Origin: Paracnuella aquatica
GTDB lineage: Bacteria; Bacteroidota; Bacteroidia; Chitinophagales; Chitinophagaceae
Length of the DNA stretch: 64,000 nucleotides
Direction: 5' to 3'
Assembly: GCF_003332885.2 (NCBI RefSeq)
Contig: NZ_QOWJ01000003.1
Coordinates: 1-64,000 of the forward strand
Part shown: positions 18,363 to 25,472 of the stretch, piece by piece
Numbering within the stretch: the first letter of the stretch is position 1
Layout of the letters: each line of letters starts with the position of its first letter
Notes under the pieces: generated by a model
The model's input: the letters and a program-made list of their open reading frames with translations, nothing else
Told to the model about the DNA's origin: nothing
Databases searched by the model: none
Translations under genes and position numbers: made by a program

Positions 18363-18905
18363 AGTTTCGGGTTGTATGCCCAGGTAACTTGCTAGGGTGT
18401 ACTGCGGCACCCGGTGAACCAGTTGCGGTCTTTTTTGTAGTAACTGCACATAACGTTGTTCGGGAGTGAGGGTGATGAACGAAGCGCTCAGTTCCTGGTA
18501 TTTACCAAACTCGCGGCTGATGAACAGCCCCGACATTTGTTCCAGCTTTGGGTTGCGGGCATACAGTTCCGGTGTTTTATCCAGCCGCCCAATCACCACT
18601 GTTGTTTCTTCTTCGCAAACCCAGTTGAACGTGCTCGGAACTTTATTCGATGCGCTGTGAAAAGCCACTACCGCTTCGCCTTCAGTATAAAAATCTGTGG
18701 TTCGTTCGGCGCCGTCCACAAGCTCGTATTGCCGGATCAGTCCCTGCACGTTAAAGTAACATTCTTTTGAAACCTGTCCTTCCTTTAAAAGATGTGTACC
18801 CTTGCTCAATGTTTTATACGGAAGGTCTTGCATAATGGATGCCTTATCCTCATCGGTGAGCACTACGTATTTGGAGATGTAGTCCAGGATTTTTTGTTCC
18901 ATCAT
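18324..18905 (-). CDS. Crp/Fnr family transcriptional regulator
   Basis: A 193-residue regulator. The N-terminal cyclic-nucleotide-binding-like beta-roll covers about residues 25-110 (KGTHLLKEGQVSKECYFNVQGLIRQYEL...FYTEGEAVVAF). The C-terminal winged HTH contains the recognition region VPQYTLASYLGIQPETLSRIRRR. There is no Cys cluster for an Fnr-type iron-sulfur centre, and the phosphate-binding cassette of true cAMP receptors is not apparent, so the effector is unknown. The start is set at MMEQKILDYIS (18905); the open frame extends 19 codons upstream without family similarity. It converges on and overlaps the DUF4386 gene, whose promoter holds a matching palindrome. Confidence 0.88.
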   Translation of the reverse strand: MMEQKILDYISKYVVLTDEDKASIMQDLPYKTLSKGTHLLKEGQVSKECYFNVQGLIRQYELVDGAERTTDFYTEGEAVVAFHSASNKVPSTFNWVCEEETTVVIGRLDKTPELYARNPKLEQMSGLFISREFGKYQELSASFITLTPEQRYVQLLQKRPQLVHRVPQYTLASYLGIQPETLSRIRRRLSQKA

Positions 18906-19010
18906 AGTAAGCTTTTTATGAGCTGCGGGTTGCAATGCTTTATGCCAAAGGTTAACCCGCACTTAACGATAAAGCATCGAAATTTACTCCAAATCTTTAA
19001 AACCAAAACC

Positions 19011-19361
19011 ATGACCAGGCACTGCACCTATTTGTTAGCCCTGTTAGTTTCCTTTACCGCCGCAACCAACCTGCATGCACAAGAGGGTACATCAAAAATG
19101 ACCATACTGAGCAGCGACAGGATAACGGTTGCTGATAGTGGCCGGCAAACAATCATCGAAGGCAATGCAGCTATTGTTGCAGGCACTTTAAAGATTGAAG
19201 GTGCGGATAAGATTGTGCTGGATAAAGCAGCACAAAAGTTAACGGTTTATGGTCAGTGCGTATTTACATTCGGCGGCCGCATTGAAAAGTGGGACCGAAA
19301 GGAAGCGCAGCCGGCAACACTCGAATACAAGCTTGGCGATGATACTGTTTACATAAAATAG
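19011..19361 (+). CDS. Small secreted OstA/LptA-like beta-jellyroll protein
   Basis: A 116-residue exported protein. The start is the ATG at 19011 (MTRHCTYLLALLV), giving a signal peptide cleaved after LHA (about residue 23); the open frame further upstream is non-coding leader. The mature part is a run of short beta strands (TVADSGRQTIIEGNAAIVAG, LKIEGADKIVLDKAAQKLTVYG) with the rhythm of the OstA/LptA periplasmic jellyroll, which in LptA carries lipopolysaccharide. At about 90 mature residues it is shorter than LptA (about 160), and no lpt genes are nearby, so a true LptA role is unlikely. It is divergent from the Crp/Fnr gene. Confidence 0.6.
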   Translation: MTRHCTYLLALLVSFTAATNLHAQEGTSKMTILSSDRITVADSGRQTIIEGNAAIVAGTLKIEGADKIVLDKAAQKLTVYGQCVFTFGGRIEKWDRKEAQPATLEYKLGDDTVYIK

Positions 19362-19478
19362 CAGCACTGGTGATTTCAGCACATTGATGTTATCATCCAC
19401 CAAAATGTAACAGGCAACAATATGCGCAGTTGATATTGTCTTATTTCAACCTTCGGCACAGCCTTTTTACAGTAAGCA

Positions 19479-22400
19479 TTATCCGTTACTGCTCTTTTCC
19501 TTGCTTGCAAAAATTTGTGGCAGCAGCGATGATGCACTGCCCAGCCCGGTAATGAGTAAAATGATCTTTTGAAAAGTTGTTTCCTGCGTAAAAAATACAA
19601 AGGCACCGATGCTTACGAGGAACACTACAAATGGGGTGCGGAAAGCCTGCCAGAATCCGTTCTTGTTCTTTTCTTGGTACAGGCGGTCAATGGCACCGCT
19701 ATCATTTTGCGACAAGACATAACCACGAAATCCGGGGCTTAAAAACTTCAGTTCATCGCTGCTGGCAATGAGAATGCCTTTGTTGATGAGGCTATAAATT
19801 TCGGCGGAGTTGGTGTAGTTAATAAGCCCGTAACAGGCAAAATAATACAGCAGGATTTTTTCGCGGTCGTTGCATTCGTGCCATAGCTCGCTGTAGTTTT
19901 TGCTGCGTGCCGATGCCTGCGCAATTACTTTGTGCTCGTAATTAAAATAGTCTTCTTTATTGGCCAATGGGTCAGTTTTTTCTGCAATTTCCGAACTGTA
20001 ATACACACCAAACCTGCGGAAATTTTCGCCTTTATTTTTTTCCAAAACCTGCCGCGCCGCATGCAAAAACCTGCTCGGGAATAAGCGGTTGGCCAGCCCG
20101 CTGATGACCCAGTACAGGAGCACCGTCATCAGCACAAAACCAAGACTGCCCCAGCGAAACAGCGTGGAGATAAAGTTGTTGTAAGGTATATGCGAAGCAA
20201 TGTAAATCGAGTCCTCGGGCCGCCCCATGTTTTTATACCAAAAATGCACCCGCCCCGAGTCGGGATAGCGCAGCCAGGCCCAGGCACTGTCGGAAGGATT
20301 TTGGCGCAATGAGGTGTACAGAAACTGGTTTTCGTATCCTTTGCCAAAGCCGCGGAGGCCGGTGCGGGTGTAGCGGCTGTAATTGTCCCGTTGGCCCGGC
20401 ACTGCTTGCGGCAAAGCCCGGTCAATGCTATCGCGGTACACGGGGTACACGCCGGCATGCAGCACCAGGTGCTCCTGCAAGGGCTTGGGATAGCGGGCAA
20501 AATTTGCGTCTGGTTGCCACACATTTTTCTGCCGGTCGGTAATTGCTTTGGCCAAAAACAATTGCTGTTTTTTCAGCGTTTGAAACAGCTCGTTATTGCG
20601 GTCGTACCAACTGCTGATGATGGGCAGCAAAAACACCAACATGGTGAGCAGCGCGGTCAGCAGCAGGCAATAGGGCTGCAGGCCGGAGCGCAGCTTTCGT
20701 TGTATGATTTGCCGGTACAAAAAATCCTTGTTCCTGTTTACCCAAAGCATGTACAAAAGCACCAGTAGGGCAATGCCGCAGATGGCCGAAAACGCTCTAT
20801 CGGCCACCACGAACATGGCCAGTGCGGCCACACCTGCTGCAGTGCCAAATATGGCAAACGAGTTGCGGTTGATGCGCTCATTCCAAACCCGGTCGCGGTC
20901 GGTACTGCCAAAGGGCAGCGACAAAATTTTAATACACGATGCAATGCCCAAAATAGTAGTGACCAGCAAATACACAAACAGCCAGGTATCAAGGTGGTGA
21001 TCGCGGAAAATAATGAGGAAGGTGGACAGCAATAAACCGTGCAGCAACAGGCATCCGGTGGCGTTGGTAAAATAGGAATTGGCAGCCGGCCGCGGTGTGA
21101 GCCATTTTAAATTATCGAGCGGCGTGTAGAGGTAAGGGTATGCTGAAAAATTGAACTGCACCACATATGCCACCACCCAGATAATGAGGAACGAAAGCAG
21201 GAATGCACCAAGTATGGTAAGTATGTCAATGGTCAGCAACTCCATGTTCATTACCTCGAGGTAGTTGCGGTCGAAATAAGTAACGGCATACAGCGGCAAC
21301 CCTTCCACAGGCGCAATATTTACCACCTGGTTTTTGCCATACAGGCGCATGGTTTTTTCGGTGGCCTGCCGGGTAAGCAACGCTTCGGCTATATCGGCGC
21401 TGTTGCCCGATTTTTCAAAGATGTTTTCCCGCAGGTTGCGGTTCATATTGCTGTGCACCAGCACGTTGCCGCCTTCATCAATCAAACAAAAACCATAGCC
21501 CGACGATAGCACTGTGTGGCTAACGGATGGCATGAGCGAAGAAATGGCTGCGGCAAAAGGCTGATCGTCTTTGTTCCCGTTGTTGGTGTTGGGTTGCGGC
21601 TTGCTCCGCTTCGATACCAAAAACCGGAACTTGCCATCGGCCCAGTTGTACAGCGGCTGCAGGCCCATTGTATCGGATTGGGTAAACGGCACCATCAGGC
21701 CGGTGCGTTCTTTTAGGGTTTTAAAATAATCCCGCTCCGATACGTCTACAAAGCTTTTGTAGTTGCTGCCCAATTCTACCTTGATGATTTGCCGGCCGTT
21801 TTCATTCATCCAAAAAACCCGGTCGAACGGGTAATAAGTGAGTGTAGCGGGTTGCGTAGCCATCCAGGTTTTAAATGCCTGCGTGGCATCTACCTGCAAA
21901 CCGCCGGTATTTAAAAATGGTGCGTTGCCCGTGCGGAACCGGCTGGCCGCTACCATTTCATCAAAAACATTGAGCTGCGCATAAGCATCTTTTATTTCGT
22001 TGCGAAACTGGCAGCGCAGCTCGGCCGATATTGCCGCGAGGTTGTCGGAAACCTGGCGCTTACCGGCTTTGAGCAACACCTGCTGCATTAGCAGCAAGGA
22101 GAGAATGGCTGGTGCAATAAAAAGCGCTACGCCCAGTAGTTTGAGATCCCTTGGCTGTAGCCGCTGGCTGCGGTCGAGCAGGAATATTTTGGCAATGGGC
22201 AGGCAGGCAATAAGGAACAGGAAAAACGCAACGATAATGGAAACATTGGCCGGCGAAAATTCTCGTTGGCGGCGCTGGTATTCTTCGGCTTTTACAAAAC
22301 CGCACAAAACCAGGTTGTGGTTGCCCAGGGCAAAGGGCTCAAAGAACATTTTATACGCCTGTCCCGATAGCACCACATCCCGCACATTGGAGTGGAGCGG

Positions 22401-23069
22401 CCCCTCGCTGCCCACAAATTGCGTGTCGTTAAAAGTGCCGGGGCGCACACCCAGTTCCGGATCGGCATACACCAGTTGGCTGGTGCTCCCCGCCGATGCC
22501 AGTAACAGGTAGGCGCTGAACAGTTCTGTTTTTTGTGTTTTTAAAATGGGTTGCAAAAAATCGGCTGCGGGCTCGCCAATGGCTACGGCTATTTGCGTGT
22601 CTTTGGGCTGGTACAGCAGGCTGTTGTTTTCAACATGCGTCAGGTTTACTTTGTCTTTACTCAGCGCACCTTTTAGCCTGGTTGCATCTGTAGTGTGTGG
22701 CAGGTTGCCCGAAGCATCCACCACCATTGCGGGGCTTTTGATCGAATCGAGCCGTTGGCGTACCCGTTCAATCAGTGAGTCTTTTTTATGTTGGAAAGCT
22801 TTTGCGCCAGCGCCTTTTTCAATATCGCGTTGCAGCGGTTTTACCAGCTCGTCCAGTATGAGGCCGTAAAACTGGTGGCGGTGCCGGTTGGTTTCCTGAA
22901 CGTTGGTTTTAATGTTGCGCAAAATGGTGTAGCCGTGGCGGTGCAGTTCCTCGGTATTGGCGGGTATGATGCGGAAAAAAAATAAGAACACCAGCAGTGC
23001 CGAAAACAAGAAAAAGGCAAACGAAAAGATTGCAGCACGGGTTCTGAGCGTAAGGTCGGGCAGCCTCAT
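19479..23069 (-). CDS. Giant Cache-domain membrane protein without known output domain
   Basis: 1196 residues, about 12 predicted transmembrane helices (near 11-35, 276-298, 310-332, 612-637, 668-688, 694-715, 737-757, 760-777, 799-820, 969-991, 1146-1161, 1168-1187). Two extracytoplasmic sensor-like regions are visible. Residues 36-275 include PAMVVDASGNL. Residues 340-610 carry hallmarks of a double Cache domain: FDRVFWMNENGRQI, VSERDYFKTL (the RDYF motif), GYGFCLIDEGGNVLVHSN and LPLYAVTYFDR. A third soluble segment covers 821-968. The C-terminus holds a compact region (1064-1120, LWHECNDREKILLYYF...LKFLSPGFRGYVL) that looks like a winged helix, then a final two-helix hairpin. I find no kinase, GGDEF/EAL, HAMP or methyl-accepting domain. 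The gene stands alone. Confidence 0.75.
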   Translation of the reverse strand: MRLPDLTLRTRAAIFSFAFFLFSALLVFLFFFRIIPANTEELHRHGYTILRNIKTNVQETNRHRHQFYGLILDELVKPLQRDIEKGAGAKAFQHKKDSLIERVRQRLDSIKSPAMVVDASGNLPHTTDATRLKGALSKDKVNLTHVENNSLLYQPKDTQIAVAIGEPAADFLQPILKTQKTELFSAYLLLASAGSTSQLVYADPELGVRPGTFNDTQFVGSEGPLHSNVRDVVLSGQAYKMFFEPFALGNHNLVLCGFVKAEEYQRRQREFSPANVSIIVAFFLFLIACLPIAKIFLLDRSQRLQPRDLKLLGVALFIAPAILSLLLMQQVLLKAGKRQVSDNLAAISAELRCQFRNEIKDAYAQLNVFDEMVAASRFRTGNAPFLNTGGLQVDATQAFKTWMATQPATLTYYPFDRVFWMNENGRQIIKVELGSNYKSFVDVSERDYFKTLKERTGLMVPFTQSDTMGLQPLYNWADGKFRFLVSKRSKPQPNTNNGNKDDQPFAAAISSLMPSVSHTVLSSGYGFCLIDEGGNVLVHSNMNRNLRENIFEKSGNSADIAEALLTRQATEKTMRLYGKNQVVNIAPVEGLPLYAVTYFDRNYLEVMNMELLTIDILTILGAFLLSFLIIWVVAYVVQFNFSAYPYLYTPLDNLKWLTPRPAANSYFTNATGCLLLHGLLLSTFLIIFRDHHLDTWLFVYLLVTTILGIASCIKILSLPFGSTDRDRVWNERINRNSFAIFGTAAGVAALAMFVVADRAFSAICGIALLVLLYMLWVNRNKDFLYRQIIQRKLRSGLQPYCLLLTALLTMLVFLLPIISSWYDRNNELFQTLKKQQLFLAKAITDRQKNVWQPDANFARYPKPLQEHLVLHAGVYPVYRDSIDRALPQAVPGQRDNYSRYTRTGLRGFGKGYENQFLYTSLRQNPSDSAWAWLRYPDSGRVHFWYKNMGRPEDSIYIASHIPYNNFISTLFRWGSLGFVLMTVLLYWVISGLANRLFPSRFLHAARQVLEKNKGENFRRFGVYYSSEIAEKTDPLANKEDYFNYEHKVIAQASARSKNYSELWHECNDREKILLYYFACYGLINYTNSAEIYSLINKGILIASSDELKFLSPGFRGYVLSQNDSGAIDRLYQEKNKNGFWQAFRTPFVVFLVSIGAFVFFTQETTFQKIILLITGLGSASSLLPQIFASKEKSSNG

Positions 23070-23276
23070 AATCCTACCGGATTTTTGGTGTGGTAAAAGG
23101 GAGGGCAGGAGTGGCGGGGCGGAGGGGTAGCGGAAAACGGCTGCTCAAAAGGTAGCAACAAATAATAATAATTTCAATACAGCAGCAGCCATTGTTGATA
23201 AGTACCGAACGGTATCAACCAGTCGGTGCCCGCTATTTTGCCAATTGTGCTCCGGTCATTGGGCTATATTTACAAG

Positions 23277-24035
23277 GTGAAAAAAACAGTACTCATCACC
23301 GGCGCCACTTCTGGTTTTGGCGAAGCCTGTGCCCGCACATTTGCCCAGCACAATTACCGAATCATCCTGAACGGACGCCGCCAAGAACGCCTGCAACAAT
23401 TGGCGCAAGAACTGCAGCAACAGTGGGGCGTCGAATGCCTGCCGCTGCCTTTTGATGTACAGGACCGGTCGGCCGTTTTTGCAGCTATTGAAGGCTTGCC
23501 AGAAAACTGGCAGCAAATACATGTGTTGGTCAACAACGCAGGCCTGGCCTTGGGCCGCGACCCGTTTGAAGAAGCCAACCTCGATGACTGGGAAACCATG
23601 ATCGATACCAATGTAAAAGGGGTGATGTATGTAACCAAGGCAGCGCTGCCCTTTTTGATACAAACCGGCGGCAGCCAGATCATCAATATCGGCTCCACGG
23701 CCGGCAAAGAAGTGTACCAATGGGGCAATGCTTATTGCGCCAGCAAACATGCACTGGATGCGCTTTCCAAAAGCATGCGCATCGACCTGTTGCCACATGC
23801 CATTAAAGTTACCGCGGTGCACCCCGGCGCTGCCGACACCGAGTTTTCCAACGTACGATTTAAAGGGAATGAAGATGCAGCCCGCAAAGTATACGAAGGC
23901 TACCAGCCGCTGGTGGCGCAGGATGTGGCCGATATTGTTTACTACACCACCACGCTGCCGCCGCATGTGTGCATCAACGACCTGGTGGTAACCTCCACGG
24001 CGCAGGCCAATTCATTTTACCTCCACAAGGGGTAG
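23277..24035 (+). CDS. SDR family NAD(P)-dependent oxidoreductase, YdfG-like
   Basis: A classical short-chain dehydrogenase of 252 residues. The cofactor motif is TGATSGFG (8-15), followed by NNAG (86-89) and the catalytic Ser140, Tyr153 and Lys157 (YCASKHAL). The GRR after the second strand suggests NADP preference. Overall pattern and the HPGAADTEFSNVRFKG segment resemble YdfG, an NADP-dependent serine/allo-threonine and 3-hydroxy acid dehydrogenase; substrate assignment is by resemblance only. The start is taken as GTG 23277 (KKTVLITG), which places the first beta strand at the N-terminus; an upstream GTG at 23226 would add 17 non-family residues. The gene is monocistronic and followed by a terminator. 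Confidence 0.88.
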   Translation: MKKTVLITGATSGFGEACARTFAQHNYRIILNGRRQERLQQLAQELQQQWGVECLPLPFDVQDRSAVFAAIEGLPENWQQIHVLVNNAGLALGRDPFEEANLDDWETMIDTNVKGVMYVTKAALPFLIQTGGSQIINIGSTAGKEVYQWGNAYCASKHALDALSKSMRIDLLPHAIKVTAVHPGAADTEFSNVRFKGNEDAARKVYEGYQPLVAQDVADIVYYTTTLPPHVCINDLVVTSTAQANSFYLHKG

Positions 24036-24064
24036 TTCATACATAGTTAAAGCCAATTCACACA

Positions 24065-24086
24065 GGCCGGCCATTGCCGGCCTTTT
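24065..24086 (+). terminator. Intrinsic terminator after the SDR gene
   Basis: GGCCGGC (24065-24071) pairs with GCCGGCC (24076-24082) across a 4-nt loop and is followed by four T. Confidence 0.8.
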
Positions 24087-24288
24087 GTTGTGGGGTAAAT
24101 TTGTCCACCCAATTGGTTAGCAGGCAATAAGCCGATGCCGGCAGCCGTTATGGGAACGCGAAACACCAAACCTGTAGAATTACTTAGGATTATTACTTAG
24201 CCTGTTAAAAATGGCAGCTAAGTATTTAATCTTCACCCATTTTCCATTTACTTTTATGCTACCTATCCGTTCGTACAAAAAGTACCCT

Positions 24289-24801
24289 ATGTCCAAACCA
24301 ATATCCCTCATGCTGGCCTTGTGCCTGTTTTTCTCGGCTGCCCGATCGCAGGATGTGATCCGGCTGCAGGAATGTAAAAGCGACTTCATCAAAGGCCAGG
24401 TCGACAGCCTTAAATCCCTTTACGCAAAAGATGGCTTTACCGTACTGAAAGAAGCATCCATTACCATGGAAAGCGAGTACGAAATGCCCGTGATCGTTCC
24501 GCTACAGGAGCGCAGCTGGTACCAGTTTGTATTTATTGGCGAGCCCACATCACGCCTGTACGAGGTGCGCATGTTCGACTGGAACGAAAAGCAGGTGGTG
24601 TACCAAAAGAAAATGTGGGGCGATATAGATGGCAATATCATTACTTATTCTTACCAGCCGCAGTTTTCCGAGTTTCACATGATCAGGCCGGTGCAGGTAA
24701 ATAAAAAGCAAAAGAAAAACTTGTGTGGCTATGTAATGCTGCTGAAGAAAACAGCACCCAACGCACCGCAGCAACAGCAGGGCACCGTGTTTAGAAATTA
24801 A
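24289..24801 (+). CDS. Secreted protein of unknown function
   Basis: 170 residues. The chosen ATG (24289) gives MSKPISLMLALCLFFSAARSQ, a good signal peptide ending near residue 20. The frame is open 26 codons upstream, with in-frame ATGs at 24211 and 24256, but the signal peptide fits 24289 best. The mature part is mixed alpha/beta with many aromatic residues (RSWYQFVFIGEPTSRLYEVR, DWNEKQVVYQKKMWGD) and ends in a polar Gln-rich tail. There are two cysteines (ECKS and NLCGY) and no lipobox. I do not recognise a family. It is probably periplasmic and monocistronic, with a terminator just downstream. Confidence 0.7.
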   Translation: MSKPISLMLALCLFFSAARSQDVIRLQECKSDFIKGQVDSLKSLYAKDGFTVLKEASITMESEYEMPVIVPLQERSWYQFVFIGEPTSRLYEVRMFDWNEKQVVYQKKMWGDIDGNIITYSYQPQFSEFHMIRPVQVNKKQKKNLCGYVMLLKKTAPNAPQQQQGTVFRN

Positions 24802-24821
24802 TGCATCAAAAGAGTATATAT

Positions 24822-24848
24822 AAATGCCGCTTCAAAAGAGCGGCATTT
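24822..24848. terminator. Bidirectional intrinsic terminator
   Basis: AAATGCCGCT (24822-24831) pairs with AGCGGCATTT (24839-24848) across a 7-nt loop, with a T-run after it. It lies between the converging genes that end at 24801 and 24850. Confidence 0.85.
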
Positions 24849-24849
24849 T

Positions 24850-25335
24850 TTATTGATCCAGTTTGTAAATGGCCTCTTCGATTTCGGTTTGCCTTGCATG
24901 TGCAAAACCGCGGTCCGTGCCTGTTTTTCGGAAGCCCGCTGCTTCCAGCACTTTTTGCGAACCGATGTTGTCAAAAGCAACGCGGCCATAAATGGGCCTA
25001 GTGGATTCTAATAACAAAAATTGCCGGAGTGCTGCCGATGCAATGCCTTTTCCCCACCATTTTTTATCGAACCAGTAAGTGATTTCCGCATCACCTTCTA
25101 ATTCAAACTTCGAGATGCTTCCGGCAATGGCGCCGTCAACCAGCACCGTTTGCATATTGATGGTGGGGTTTTGGAGCAACGCCGTGTATTTGGCCAAATA
25201 CGCCTGTTTGTCGGTTCCGTCTTTCGAAGTAAATGCGGCCATATAATTGGCTTCCGGATCCAATTGAAAAACAAAGAACGCTTCCAGGTCCGAAAGCACT
25301 GTTGGCCGCAACAAAATGGAATGAACAGTGTGCAT
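24850..25335 (-). CDS. GNAT N-acetyltransferase, RimJ/RimL-like
   Basis: 161 residues with the GNAT signature WWGKGIASAALRQFL (acetyl-CoA pyrophosphate loop GKGIAS) and the C-terminal FDNIGSQKVLEAAGFRKTGT segment with the Asn and Gly typical of the RimJ/RimL-like acetyltransferase_3 branch. The protein is cytosolic. Such enzymes modify N-terminal or side-chain amines of proteins, amino acids or small molecules, and the acceptor here is unknown. The upstream side borders a short run of CAACT-type word repeats (25418-25472). Confidence 0.85.
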   Translation of the reverse strand: MHTVHSILLRPTVLSDLEAFFVFQLDPEANYMAAFTSKDGTDKQAYLAKYTALLQNPTINMQTVLVDGAIAGSISKFELEGDAEITYWFDKKWWGKGIASAALRQFLLLESTRPIYGRVAFDNIGSQKVLEAAGFRKTGTDRGFAHARQTEIEEAIYKLDQ

Positions 25336-25417
25336 TGTTTGTTGTTGGTTGATTGGTTGAATGGTTTTTTGCAGTTGTGTTTTTATAACTAAAAAGCTTT
25401 CGCTGCAAATTGTACGT

Positions 25418-25472
25418 CATTCGCTCCCAACAACTGCCGACTCCCAACTCCAAACTGTCAACTGTTCACTCT
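25418..25472. repeat. Half-arm of CAACT word repeats
   Basis: Successive variants of CAACTCC/CAACTGT fill the bases right up to the stop codon of the CHU_C gene (stop at 25473-25475 on the minus strand). This matches the right arms seen at 9519-9574 and 36241-36316; no clear left partner is present here. Confidence 0.5.
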
